DNA from: Gammaproteobacteria bacterium
GTDB taxonomy: Bacteria > Pseudomonadota > Gammaproteobacteria > UBA6429 > Thiohalophilaceae
Length of the DNA stretch: 64,000 bases
Direction of reading: 5' to 3'
Assembly: GCA_029881995.1 (NCBI GenBank)
Contig: JAOULO010000004.1
Span: 47,346-111,345 of the forward strand
Below are positions 9,307 to 18,111 of the stretch, piece after piece. The notes beneath the pieces were generated by a model that saw only the letters and a list, made by a program, of their open reading frames with translations, was not told the DNA's origin and did no database searches. The translations under genes and the position numbers were made by a program. Numbering within the stretch: the stretch's first letter is position 1; each line of letters opens with the position of its first letter.

Positions 9307-11004
9307 ATGAAAAAAGACTCTGATAATAATAAACAGGCTGCACTTCAATCACCTTCCCGTCGCCGTTTTTTAAATGATTCCTGCGCCCTTTCCATCGGTG
9401 GGCTGGCCATGGGAACTGTAGGCGGTGGGGTATTATTACCTTCCAAAACTGTTCACGCCAATCATCTCGATTTGACTCAATTCAGGATCCTCAAGGCTGA
9501 AACCGGTGAAGACCGGCAGGAACAGGTTTATGAATTGCGTAAGCGGGTTGCCAGATATTATAAAAACCTGCCCCTGGTCGATCACCCAAACAACGGTGAT
9601 GATAGTGCCTATGACACACGCATCGGCAGCTTTACCAAGAGCCTGCCCCATAACGCACTGGGTGAAGTGGATCAGGGTGTTTATGACACCTATCTCACAG
9701 CCATCGAAACCGGTGACCGGGATCTGTTTGACACCATCCCCACTCCCGGCAATATCACCCTGCGTAATATCGAAAACATCTGGTCCATGGACTATCTTGG
9801 CCCCGATTCCCATAACACCAGCATGCCACCGGCCCCGGCCATTGCCAGCGCAGAACATGCCAGTGAATTTGCAGAGCTCTACTGGCAGGCACTGACCCGT
9901 GATATTCCTTTTTCTGAATACGACAACAATAAGGATATTGAGGCTGCCGCTAAAGATCTTTCCAATATGACCGATTTTCGCGGACCCAAGCAGGGTGGCA
10001 TTGTCACTCCGAGCACCCTGTTCCGTGGCTTTACCCAGGGCGATGTTATCGGCCCGTTCATCTCACAGTTCCTGTTAAAAGATATCCCTTATGGTGCCAT
10101 GCTGGTGCAACAGCGCATGATCACCTCCCCCGAAGGACAGGACTATGTCACTACTTATGATGACTGGCTCAACCAGCAGAACGGTACTGTCGGCAAAGTG
10201 AAGATCAACGATCCGGTACATCGTTATCTGCATAATGGCCGCAACATGGGTGAATATGTGGGGCGTGACTTTTTATACCAGCCCTATCTGAATGCCGCAC
10301 TGATCCTGACTCGTGGTCTGAAGATGCCACTGGATCCCAACAACCCCTATAACAAACCCAATAAGCCAAGCCAGCATGGGCATAACACCTTTGGTGGTCA
10401 CCATATTTATCACCTGGTGGTACGCATCGCCAACATCGCCCAGAAACACGCCTGGTATCAGAAGTGGGCCGTGCATCGTCGTCTACGTCCGGAAGAATAT
10501 GGTGGCCGAGTACACAACCATGTTAACGGTGTAGCAGATTACCCCATGCACGATGACCTGCTGGGCTCAGAAGCCATCTCTCGTGTCAAAGCCCGTTGGG
10601 GATCTTACCTGTTACCACAACAATACCCCGAAGGTGTACCACCCCATCCTGCTTATCCAGCCGGTCACGCCACCATTGCCGGTGCCTGCGCCACCATGTT
10701 AAAGGCCTTTATGGATGAAAATGCCGTGATACCCAACCCGGTGGTCGCCAATGCAGACGGTACAGAGTTAGTACCTTATGTTGGTGAACCGCTAACCGTG
10801 GGCAACGAGATCAACAAGCTTGCTTCCAATATCTCCATCGGTCGTGATACCGCCGGGGTACACTGGCGTTCTGACTCAGTGGAAGGTATGAAGCTGGGTG
10901 AAGGCATTGCCATCAATGTACTGCGTGACCTGCGACACGGTTATTATGAAAAGTTCGAAGGTTTTCATTTAACCAAGTTTGATGGAACACAGATTATCGT
11001 TTAG
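9307..11004 (+). CDS. Tat-exported vanadium-haloperoxidase-like protein
   Basis: A 565-residue protein. The start at 9307 (MKKDSDNNKQ) has an AAGGA ribosome site and places a twin-arginine signal SRRRFLND near residue 18, ending near VHA. The C-terminal half has the vanadate-pocket pattern of the acid-phosphatase/haloperoxidase superfamily: KWAVHRRLRP (K386 and R394, spaced as in algal bromoperoxidases), HPAYPAGHA (residues 447-455) and GRDTAGVHWRSD (R513 and H519). The Ser of the usual S-G-H is Ala here. The family oxidises halides with hydrogen peroxide, but a phosphatase or inactive role cannot be excluded. Likely periplasmic; stands alone with its own terminator. Confidence 0.85.
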   Translation: MKKDSDNNKQAALQSPSRRRFLNDSCALSIGGLAMGTVGGGVLLPSKTVHANHLDLTQFRILKAETGEDRQEQVYELRKRVARYYKNLPLVDHPNNGDDSAYDTRIGSFTKSLPHNALGEVDQGVYDTYLTAIETGDRDLFDTIPTPGNITLRNIENIWSMDYLGPDSHNTSMPPAPAIASAEHASEFAELYWQALTRDIPFSEYDNNKDIEAAAKDLSNMTDFRGPKQGGIVTPSTLFRGFTQGDVIGPFISQFLLKDIPYGAMLVQQRMITSPEGQDYVTTYDDWLNQQNGTVGKVKINDPVHRYLHNGRNMGEYVGRDFLYQPYLNAALILTRGLKMPLDPNNPYNKPNKPSQHGHNTFGGHHIYHLVVRIANIAQKHAWYQKWAVHRRLRPEEYGGRVHNHVNGVADYPMHDDLLGSEAISRVKARWGSYLLPQQYPEGVPPHPAYPAGHATIAGACATMLKAFMDENAVIPNPVVANADGTELVPYVGEPLTVGNEINKLASNISIGRDTAGVHWRSDSVEGMKLGEGIAINVLRDLRHGYYEKFEGFHLTKFDGTQIIV

Positions 11005-11022
11005 ACAGTCCATTTTTAGATC

Positions 11023-11052
11023 AGGGCGGTGTATTTACATCGCCCTTTTTTA
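11023..11052 (+). terminator. Rho-independent terminator after the haloperoxidase gene
   Basis: An 11-base stem (AGGGCGGTGTA against TACATCGCCCT, one G-T pair) with a very short loop is followed by six T residues, 18 bases past the stop codon. Confidence 0.85.
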
Positions 11053-11092
11053 TTTATAATTATAGGTATTAAATATAGGAACAAACTAGAGA

Positions 11093-11752
11093 ATGGATCA
11101 AATCCTTATATATTCAGACAGCCTCACTTGGGGGATTATTCCAAACACAAGAAATCGACTCCCATTTGACAAAAGGTGGCCAGGAGTATTTGAAAAATCT
11201 TTAATCGACTTGGGCAATCACATCCGTGTTATTGAAAATTGTCTTAATGGTCGACGGACGGCCTGGCAAGACCCTTTCAAAGAGGGGCGAGATGGTGCAG
11301 CAGGTTTGGCACAAGTCATTGAGATGCATACGCCACTAAAGCTGGTAATTTTAATGCTTGGTACAAATGATTTTCAACGCACACATAATAATAACGCATG
11401 GTTATCTGCTCAAGCTATGGCAAAACTTGTCAATATAATACGTCAGGCTCCTATAGAGCCCGGTATGCCTGTTCCCGATATTATGATTGTATCACCACCC
11501 AAAATTACTCAACCAATGGGGCCAATAGCAGATAAATTCGATGGCGCTGAAAACAGGGACATTGGCCTTGCTCAGGAACTGAAAAATATTGCTCGGGAAA
11601 ACGCTGTCTTTTATTTTGATTCAGCAAGTGTGACCAAAGCAAGCACGGTAGATGGGATTCATCTCGACCAGGATCAACATCTTGTGCTGGGAAAAGCTAT
11701 TGCCGAAGCAGTTTCTAATAACTTTACTTTCAATTCAAACAATGAAGCATAG
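11093..11752 (+). CDS. SGNH/GDSL-family hydrolase
   Basis: A 219-residue cytoplasmic esterase-type protein. Block I is SDSLTWG at the N-terminus (nucleophile Ser), block III is LGTNDF near residue 85, and block V is DGIHLD near residue 188 (catalytic Asp and His). The closest known group is bacterial arylesterase/GDSL lipase-like proteins of about 215 residues. No signal peptide is visible. It is followed 42 bases later by a DUF2164 gene on the same strand. Confidence 0.9.
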   Translation: MDQILIYSDSLTWGIIPNTRNRLPFDKRWPGVFEKSLIDLGNHIRVIENCLNGRRTAWQDPFKEGRDGAAGLAQVIEMHTPLKLVILMLGTNDFQRTHNNNAWLSAQAMAKLVNIIRQAPIEPGMPVPDIMIVSPPKITQPMGPIADKFDGAENRDIGLAQELKNIARENAVFYFDSASVTKASTVDGIHLDQDQHLVLGKAIAEAVSNNFTFNSNNEA

Positions 11753-11794
11753 GTATTTAAATACAACTATTAAATACTCAACGGTAAATCCAAC

Positions 11795-12049
11795 ATGCCA
11801 GAAATCGAGTTCTCGAAAGAAGAAATAGAAACTATCGTAAGGAAAATTCAGCTCTATTTCAAAGAAGAGCTGGATACCGACATTGGGCAATTCGATGCCC
11901 AATTTCTACTCGATTTTTTTTCCGAAGAAGTAGGTAGTTATTTTTATAACCGTGGCCTGCATGATGCCCAAACAATACTGGAAAAACGCATGGAAGACAT
12001 CACAGATGCGATTTACGAATTACAAAAAATCACTGAGTTTAGAAAATAG
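11795..12049 (+). CDS. DUF2164 family protein
   Basis: An 84-residue acidic helical protein. It shows the features of DUF2164: an opening I-x-F-S-K-E-E, the central QFDAQFLLDFFSEEVGSYFYN, and a C-terminal helix with the conserved GLHDAQ. Function of the family is unknown. Confidence 0.8.
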   Translation: MPEIEFSKEEIETIVRKIQLYFKEELDTDIGQFDAQFLLDFFSEEVGSYFYNRGLHDAQTILEKRMEDITDAIYELQKITEFRK

Positions 12050-12179
12050 TTTATAATCATAATAGCTACACATATTGTCACATATAGACTGCGTGTTTAT
12101 TAGCCGGATAGCTTAAACAGGCTTCAATTTCCTGTTTTCCAAAACCTGCGGGATGGCGTTAATTGTGGAGAGGAAAATA

Positions 12180-12431
12180 ATGTTTCGATATTTAGTAATA
12201 GCAATCCATACACCACAATTCAGACCTCTGCTTTAGAAGCACATCGAGCATTCTTAGAGTATTAAGAAAAATGGGTGTCTTAAACTTGCAAGCCCTATTA
12301 CAGATAAAACGGGTGGAGCCTACTTACTAAGAGCTTCCAGTTATAAAGAAACACAAGAATTAGCGTTTACTGGCCCTTTGCACACAACAAAATCATCAAC
12401 CTTAGTTGTATATGAATGGAATATAACATAG
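12180..12431 (+). pseudogene. decayed YciI-family gene
   Basis: Reading from ATG at 12180 gives MFRYLVIAIHTPQFRP, the usual N-terminus of YciI-like proteins, then a TAG at 12234. Moving one frame gives SALEAHRAFLEY, then TAA. A further shift gives RKMGVL. Back in the original frame, ITDKTGGAYLLRASSYKE and LAFTGPLHTTKSSTLVVYEW run to a TAG at 12429. Joined, these pieces match a whole YciI protein of about 83 residues, so the gene has at least two small indels. It has a GAGAGG ribosome site before the ATG and its end lies just upstream of the FMN reductase start. Confidence 0.8.
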
Positions 12432-12445
12432 CAAGCAGCTCAACA

Positions 12446-13009
12446 ATGCGTTTAAGCAATATCAAAGTACTGTGCCTGTGTGGGAGCTTACGGCGAGCCT
12501 CTTATAATGCGGCATTGATACATAGCCTTCCACACTTATCACCCGATAATGTTGAGCTAGTTAATTTTACCGAAATGAGTAATCTTCCACTTTTCAACCC
12601 TGACCGTGAAAATGAAATGATTAGTTCTGTCACTAATCTCAAAGAAAAAGTAGCTGCAGCCCATGGTTTAATCATAGCGAGCCCTGAATATGCTCATGGG
12701 ATAAGTGGAGTACTGAAAAACGCCCTGGATTGGTTAGTCAGTACTGAAGCATTCCCAGGCATGCCAATCGCCTTGCTAAACACTTCACCACGGGCCTCTC
12801 ATGCTCAAGAAGCACTTAGAGAGGTACTCAAAACAATGTCGGGAATAGTGGTGGAAGAGGCTTCCATATCTATACCACTACTTGGCAGCAATCTTGACAC
12901 CGATGGAATCATCAATCACCCGGTAATTTCTGAAAATATACACAGGGCGTTAATTACCTTTAATAAATGGATTGTAAAGTATAGCGAGACAGAGGGTCAC
13001 GTTAATTAA
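12446..13009 (+). CDS. NAD(P)H-dependent FMN reductase-like flavoprotein
   Basis: A 187-residue flavodoxin-like protein. The N-terminal LCGSLRRASYNAAL binds the FMN phosphate, and ASPEYAHGISGVLKNALDW is the signature of the NADPH-dependent FMN reductase/chromate reductase family. The start at 12446 is set by homology, about ten residues before the first beta strand; an earlier in-frame ATG at 12416 lies inside the dead YciI gene. No clear ribosome site is seen for either start. Confidence 0.85.
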   Translation: MRLSNIKVLCLCGSLRRASYNAALIHSLPHLSPDNVELVNFTEMSNLPLFNPDRENEMISSVTNLKEKVAAAHGLIIASPEYAHGISGVLKNALDWLVSTEAFPGMPIALLNTSPRASHAQEALREVLKTMSGIVVEEASISIPLLGSNLDTDGIINHPVISENIHRALITFNKWIVKYSETEGHVN

Positions 13010-13024
13010 ACTGCCGTATGTAAA

Positions 13025-13333
13025 ATGAAAATATACCCGATTAATAATGAAAACCATCAACTACACGCGTTTGAAATAGATAATTCAATAATAAATAGAA
13101 AACGAGTATTCAAAATAATAAGCTCAATCGATGGTGTCAACATTACAAAAAAACCGAAAAGGATTTTTTCATGGTTTCGAGAAAGCGTATTCTGTGAATT
13201 TGAGATTAATGGAATTCAATTCGAAATTGAAGAACCTTTTGGAGATAACTCACGGTATTGGGTAGGGAAAAGTAAACATGGTGGATATTGTGATGAACTT
13301 CTACTTGTTGCAGATGCTTTTAGAAATGCCTGA
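13025..13333 (+). CDS. hypothetical protein, 102 residues
   Basis: Not recognised. A soluble, basic and Asn/Ile-rich protein with probable alternating beta strands (FCEFEINGIQFEIEEPFGDN). It follows the FMN reductase by 15 bases on the same strand. Its AT-rich codon use matches the neighbouring small genes more than the housekeeping genes of the window. Confidence 0.5.
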   Translation: MKIYPINNENHQLHAFEIDNSIINRKRVFKIISSIDGVNITKKPKRIFSWFRESVFCEFEINGIQFEIEEPFGDNSRYWVGKSKHGGYCDELLLVADAFRNA

Positions 13334-13424
13334 CCATTTTAATTGAACTAGTTATAGAATGATGTTTTGAACACAATCAAAAAATCACGCTACCGTTAAA
13401 CTCCCCTCAGGACAACTTAAAGAA

Positions 13425-13820
13425 ATGGACTCACCTTTAATTCTTAATTTACTTTGGCTTATACCAACATCGATTTGGCTAGCCACAAGAAACCTACCAT
13501 TACCTAATAGAAGTATATTCAGGGGGATTTCATTCGGCTTAGTCGTTTCACCCGCCTCAATTGGCTTATATGCTCTTTATTATGTTGGGCCAATAGCAGC
13601 CATCCCTGGCATGTTAGGCCTTGTACTTTCCATGTTTCACGGTGCGGCTGGTTATAACATTGCAGTTGCGTTTAATCTAGTTCCTTCTAACAGGGTTTTA
13701 ATTGGTGCTGCTCAAATACCTGTTGAATTAATTAACTCGTTTATTTGGGCAAGTGTGTATGGGCTAATTGGCTATATATATGGTCATTTTAAAATTATAA
13801 AGTACTCTAAAAATATATAA
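13425..13820 (+). CDS. hypothetical small membrane protein
   Basis: A 131-residue protein with four probable membrane spans: an N-terminal LILNLLWLIPTSIWLA, two central Gly/Ala-rich spans and a C-terminal FIWASVYGLIGYIYG. No family recognised. It lies in the AT-rich cluster of small genes between the haloperoxidase and the GST. Confidence 0.5.
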   Translation: MDSPLILNLLWLIPTSIWLATRNLPLPNRSIFRGISFGLVVSPASIGLYALYYVGPIAAIPGMLGLVLSMFHGAAGYNIAVAFNLVPSNRVLIGAAQIPVELINSFIWASVYGLIGYIYGHFKIIKYSKNI

Positions 13821-13891
13821 CGCTCTGCCCTAGAAAACCATTTTAACTATGATTTAGTTTGTGCTGTACTGGTTTTATAAAGTAACTAATT

Positions 13892-14488
13892 CTACAACTC
13901 CCTAAAGCCTGGCTGACTTTCAATCCGCTGCATCCATGCCTTTACACTCTCATATTTACCAAGCTCAAACCCACCCTCTGCTGCACAATGAGTGTAGGCG
14001 TACAGGGATATATCGGCGATGGAATAAGTGTTGGTGACAAAGTAGTCATTCTTTGACAAGTGCTGTTCTATGATATCCAGGGCGCGATACCCTCCCTCAT
14101 GCAGGACTGGTATTTCCGCAAGGCGATCATTACCGGCTGGTAGAATGTGTTTAATGAATCGGGCCACGGCAATATAGCGTTCATGGCTGTATTGCTCCCA
14201 GAACAACCAACTCAAGGTCTGTGCTCGAAGATAGGGATTATCAGTTAAATAGGGTGTTCCCTCCGCCAGATAACAGAGGATAGCATTGGATTCGACAAGG
14301 TATTTCTTGGGCCCTATCTCCAGGATCGGCACCTGACCAGCCGGGTTCATGGCAAGAAATGCAGGGGTAAGTGTCTCACCTTTTAACAGATTAATCTCAT
14401 GCCATTCATAGTGTTCTTCTAACTGCTCAAGCAACAGTCGAACTTTATAACAATTACCAGAAATGGACATTCCATATACTTTATACAC
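13892..14488 (-). CDS. glutathione S-transferase family protein
   Basis: A 198-residue protein that starts at a GTG at 14488, supported by a GGGAGG ribosome site eight bases upstream. The thioredoxin-like N-domain shows MSISGNCYKVRLLLEQL (catalytic Ser region) and the glutathione-binding NPAGQVPIL followed by LVESNAIL. The all-helical C-domain has the fold-stabilising SIADISLYAYTH with its conserved Asp. Cytoplasmic detoxification enzyme; substrate unknown. Confidence 0.92.
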   Translation of the reverse strand: MYKVYGMSISGNCYKVRLLLEQLEEHYEWHEINLLKGETLTPAFLAMNPAGQVPILEIGPKKYLVESNAILCYLAEGTPYLTDNPYLRAQTLSWLFWEQYSHERYIAVARFIKHILPAGNDRLAEIPVLHEGGYRALDIIEQHLSKNDYFVTNTYSIADISLYAYTHCAAEGGFELGKYESVKAWMQRIESQPGFREL

Positions 14489-14613
14489 TGTAAAACCTCC
14501 CTTTTTTCTTTTATATTATTATAAATTCTCAAGAATATATATTGTGTCTTTTTTATCCAGGCAAGGTTAAAAACTACAGAAATTTTTACCGATGATGTAC
14601 AGGACAGACAATA

Positions 14614-14985
14614 ATGGAAATCGTTAAATCCAAACAAACGGATTTTGGTGAATTTATTTTTCTTGATGAACATGTCGTCGTGGCAGAAGCAAAATCAAAA
14701 GTTAACATTGACGCCAGTAAAGTCAAAGAGGCCATAGAGTTAATAGAAAATGAATTTAATGACAGTTACGCCATCATTCTTAGTAGAAAACGTGAATATT
14801 CAGTTCAACCTGTAGAGGTTTATAAATATTTTGCCAGCCTGCCCCGCTTAAAGGCTCTTGCTATCGTTCTTTTTCGTCAACTAGATATCCTACCGGATAA
14901 TATGGAACAACGACTTTATAATGGCCCTGTTCAAAAATTTGAATCGATTGAATCTGCACATGCCTGGTTAAAGACATTTTTCTAA
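14614..14985 (+). CDS. hypothetical STAS/SpoIIAA-like protein
   Basis: A 123-residue protein. The layout (beta strands, then KVKEAIELIENEF, SYAIILSRKREYSVQPVEVY, and a final helix HAWLKTFF) resembles small STAS/SpoIIAA-like proteins that lack a phosphorylatable Ser. Assignment rests on overall pattern, not on a diagnostic motif. A bidirectional terminator follows. Confidence 0.5.
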   Translation: MEIVKSKQTDFGEFIFLDEHVVVAEAKSKVNIDASKVKEAIELIENEFNDSYAIILSRKREYSVQPVEVYKYFASLPRLKALAIVLFRQLDILPDNMEQRLYNGPVQKFESIESAHAWLKTFF

Positions 14986-15009
14986 ATGCGAATTACCAAA
15001 ATTGGTATC

Positions 15010-15038
15010 AAAAAAAACCCGGGCAGAGCCCGGGTCTT
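15010..15038. terminator. bidirectional terminator
   Basis: A perfect eight-base GC stem (ACCCGGGC, loop AGA, GCCCGGGT at 15017-15035) has A residues on the left and CTTTATT on the right. It serves the plus-strand gene ending at 14985 and the minus-strand cupredoxin gene ending at 15068. Confidence 0.85.
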
Positions 15039-15067
15039 TATTCTTACATTTAACTATATACGGTTAG

Positions 15068-16510
15068 TTAATAGTCAATCCGTGAATATACACGACCATT
15101 GTTATACACATTATTGTTTCGCAGGTCCCGATAACTCACCTCTGGATATATGGAACCACTACCACCAGGCAGGGTAATCATAATATCCGTGGTTTGTCCG
15201 GGTGAAATTTCCACGCTGCTCACATTGCGTGGCGATGGCAGGGCAAAGCCATCAAAGTTGTGTTGTGTAAAGTTGAGTCGACTGCCGTTGGCATCCCTAA
15301 TTTCAAAAGTGCTATTCACCGAATGCATACCAATCAACCTGATCGCGACTCTATTTCCTGGTGCTGCCGTAATTACTTCTGCCGGTGCACCACGACTGAG
15401 CCCTTCATTACCGTTCATCAGGAAGTATCGTGGATTATAATCGGCAAACACTGTCGAATCACCGGTTGCAGTATGATAGGCAGGGTCAACCGTGCTCAAC
15501 ACAATATTCCATTCAACATCATATGTTGGCCCGCCATCATTGATCTGGTTTCCGCTTTTGACAATGAAGGCACCGTACATACCCATCTCAAGATGCTTAA
15601 CAGTATGCACATGACAATGATAGGCATGACTACCGATATAACGATTGTCGACCGAGAAGGTATAGGTATCGCCATTAACACCAGCACCCGTTTCTGGTAC
15701 ACCGTCTTCAGACATGGGTACATCAAGACCATGTGGATGAATGGTATGACCATGATAGGGTGCAGCTTCCTGTGGAGCCATCATCATATTAAGAGTGACA
15801 TTTGCTGTCTGACCTGGCTGTAGCTCAAGTACTGGACTAGGTAGACTACATCCGCCACCACCGCCGCCACCCATGCCGCCTTCGCAAAATACCCAGAAGG
15901 GAACTGTTGCACCATCACTCATGGTGCGATTGATCGTGCGTACCATCAGGGTTACGTTCTGGGCATCGAATACCGGAATGGCACCTGCTGCACCACCGCC
16001 ACCCATACCGCCGCCACCGCCATCCATACCACCACCCCCACCATCCATGCTTCCGCCGCCGGATGTACCACCGGATGTACCACCACTGGCTACGTTCACG
16101 GTGACATCACGCGGACTCAGGCTTAAATCAGCCCGCAGGTTTTGCATTAGATAGGAGCCCGATGAACCGGACGAAACATTAACAGTTGCTGTGAAACTAC
16201 CACCTCCGGCGGTTTGTACCTGCAGGTAGCCCCGATCACTTCTAACCCGAAAACGAGCCATATTTGAACTGGCACCGGTACTAACTGATAAACCTGAAGG
16301 TAAACTCCATCGAAACTCACGCAGGCCACCGCCATCATTGCCACTGATGGTCCAGGATCCTGTCTGGTCAACATCCACATTTACCGTGTCTGTTGAAAGA
16401 CTGGCGCCAATGGTGCTGCCTCCTCCTCCACCCATGGCGTTAACGGATAGTGAGGCACCGAATACCAGGACAATACTTAATAATAGTCTTGAGAATAATT
16501 TCATGTTCAT
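15068..16510 (-). CDS. exported Ig-like + multicopper oxidase-type protein (complete type-1-like site)
   Basis: A 480-residue exported protein. Start at 16510 (MNMKLFSRLL) has GGGGG about 8 bases upstream and gives a signal peptide ending at VNA. An Ig-like domain (about 35-140) is followed by a Gly/Met/Asp-rich linker (140-175, again at 211-220) and a cupredoxin region (180-480). Copper motifs are HTIHPHG (255-261, motif I) and HAYHCHVHTVKHLEMGM (295-311, the HCH...H...M type-1/trinuclear motif). It lies 11 bases downstream of a paralogous gene in the same probable transcript. Multicopper oxidases oxidise phenols, metals or nitrite-like substrates; the role here is unknown. Confidence 0.85.
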   Translation of the reverse strand: MNMKLFSRLLLSIVLVFGASLSVNAMGGGGGSTIGASLSTDTVNVDVDQTGSWTISGNDGGGLREFRWSLPSGLSVSTGASSNMARFRVRSDRGYLQVQTAGGGSFTATVNVSSGSSGSYLMQNLRADLSLSPRDVTVNVASGGTSGGTSGGGSMDGGGGGMDGGGGGMGGGGAAGAIPVFDAQNVTLMVRTINRTMSDGATVPFWVFCEGGMGGGGGGGCSLPSPVLELQPGQTANVTLNMMMAPQEAAPYHGHTIHPHGLDVPMSEDGVPETGAGVNGDTYTFSVDNRYIGSHAYHCHVHTVKHLEMGMYGAFIVKSGNQINDGGPTYDVEWNIVLSTVDPAYHTATGDSTVFADYNPRYFLMNGNEGLSRGAPAEVITAAPGNRVAIRLIGMHSVNSTFEIRDANGSRLNFTQHNFDGFALPSPRNVSSVEISPGQTTDIMITLPGGSGSIYPEVSYRDLRNNNVYNNGRVYSRIDY

Positions 16511-16521
16511 AACCAACCCCC

Positions 16522-17910
16522 TCAGTGCGCAATGATCATGGCAGCGGTGCCATTGAGATAAACACCATTACCAGTTTCCATCTGTGCGGTATGCACATGC
16601 ATGGGGTAATGTCCGGGTTGGTTCAGTTGATACAGAACCATGGCTGTTGAACCTGCCTTAACGTTAATCGTATCCTGCCAGACAAACTGGCCATAACGAT
16701 TACCATCCTTACTGATGACTCTGAAATGATTACTGTGAAAATGTAGAGACTGATCAAACTGTCCGGCATTGACAATGCGCACCAGGAACATGTCTCCTAC
16801 ATTCCCTTCAAGGTTTGTCGCTGCATCACCCATGGCCTGAAAACCATTCATGCCATTCATCAGAAAGTAATTAGGTCGATAGGTTCCGGTATTAACACTA
16901 CCGCCACCGTTAGCCACATTATTCCAGCGCGGTACATCCATATCGGTAATGACCCAGAGGCGTTGATGATCTGCTGCGGGTGCATTGGCCCAGGCACGAT
17001 TACTGCCTGCTGAAGGACGAACGATCACGGCACCTAATAAACCCAGTGCCTGATTAACACCGTTTGCCAGGGTATCGCTATACATAAATACACCCGAACG
17101 TGTTGCATTCAAGGTATAAGTTCGACTGCTTCCTGGAGATATAGCCGTGGTATCTAAGCTCATACCCTGCACCACAAAATTGTGATTGCGGTTGTGGTTA
17201 TTCACCACTTCGACTGTCACAGTTTGACCTTCCACCATCTCAATGATGGGCCCTGGTACTCGGCCTGCACCACCGCTGACATTGGTATAACCCCAAATGG
17301 GTAAACTTGTTGCGCCATTACCAGTATCCGGACTGGCGGTGATATCTACCTGACCACTAGAAATGTAAAAGGTGTGATCGGCGCTGCCGGTCGTCGTACC
17401 GCCGGTATCTCCAGTGGTACCTCCGGTGGAACCGGTATCACCAGTTGTTCCACCTGAGGTACCACCCGAGTCACCCGTCGAACCACCAGAGCCCCCGCCC
17501 ACGATGACTGCAATATCAGCCGGATTCAGATTGATTTCTGCACGTGTATTCACAAGTGTGAAGTTACCGTCTGAACTGGCCGATATGTTGATAGTTGCTG
17601 AAAATGAACCCTGCGCATCAGTTTCTACCTTGATACGCATTTTTTCGTAATCAATTTCAAACTTGTTGAGATTGGAAGAACTTCCTTTAGAAAAACTTAA
17701 ACCTGATGGAATGTCCCAACGAAATTGAAACTGATCCACACCATCATCATTACCACTAATGGTAAAACTGCCCGTTTCACCGCTTGAGATATTAATTGAA
17801 TTTGTTGAAAGCGTTGCTGAAGCCGCCCACACGGATGTCGATCCTAAACACACTACTGCCAACATCAGTGAGACGCCGTATCTACATAAATAGCGAAATT
17901 GCGTCGTCAT
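16522..17910 (-). CDS. exported Ig-like + cupredoxin protein, paralogue lacking the HCH cysteine
   Basis: A 462-residue paralogue of the downstream gene with the same order: signal peptide (ending WAA), Ig-like domain (about 32-137), a Gly/Thr/Asp linker (138-177) and two cupredoxin-like domains. The first cupredoxin has lost copper motifs (NHNFVVQG instead of HxHG; FMYSD instead of HxH). The second keeps LHFHSNHF (389-396, like motif III) and MHVHTAQMETGNGV (437-450), where the type-1 Cys of HCH is Val. The shared YFLMNG segment confirms multicopper-oxidase ancestry. It is the first gene of the pair and starts from ATG at 17910. Confidence 0.82.
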   Translation of the reverse strand: MTTQFRYLCRYGVSLMLAVVCLGSTSVWAASATLSTNSINISSGETGSFTISGNDDGVDQFQFRWDIPSGLSFSKGSSSNLNKFEIDYEKMRIKVETDAQGSFSATINISASSDGNFTLVNTRAEINLNPADIAVIVGGGSGGSTGDSGGTSGGTTGDTGSTGGTTGDTGGTTTGSADHTFYISSGQVDITASPDTGNGATSLPIWGYTNVSGGAGRVPGPIIEMVEGQTVTVEVVNNHNRNHNFVVQGMSLDTTAISPGSSRTYTLNATRSGVFMYSDTLANGVNQALGLLGAVIVRPSAGSNRAWANAPAADHQRLWVITDMDVPRWNNVANGGGSVNTGTYRPNYFLMNGMNGFQAMGDAATNLEGNVGDMFLVRIVNAGQFDQSLHFHSNHFRVISKDGNRYGQFVWQDTINVKAGSTAMVLYQLNQPGHYPMHVHTAQMETGNGVYLNGTAAMIIAH

Positions 17911-18058
17911 GCTTTGTTAACCTATGAGTTGATTGAACTAAAAAAGTTAGCCCAGCCCCTCCATGCACTGGATTTGTGCGCGCGTTAAAAAGCGTAGACA
18001 GCAAAATTAGGAATTTATAGTGATAAATGTTACATACGAACCTGTAACTTTTAGTAAC

Positions 18059-18085
18059 AAAAAAAAAGGCCAGTAAAACCGGCCT
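18059..18085 (-). terminator. terminator of the Crp/Fnr gene
   Basis: On the minus strand, AGGCCGGT, a three-base loop and ACTGGCCT (one mismatch) are followed by a run of T. It separates the regulator from the cupredoxin operon, so the two are transcribed independently. Confidence 0.85.
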
Positions 18086-18111
18086 CTTAGAATTAAAATA
18101 TTTACAAAATT

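Noticed and set aside
13821..13891. Integron attC-like site after the small genes
   Set aside because: It starts with TAAC, but I find no paired GTTRRRY boxes or consistent spacing to other genes.
15873..16154. Pro-rich plus-strand ORF of 93 codons
   Set aside because: Antisense shadow of the Gly-rich linker in the cupredoxin gene.
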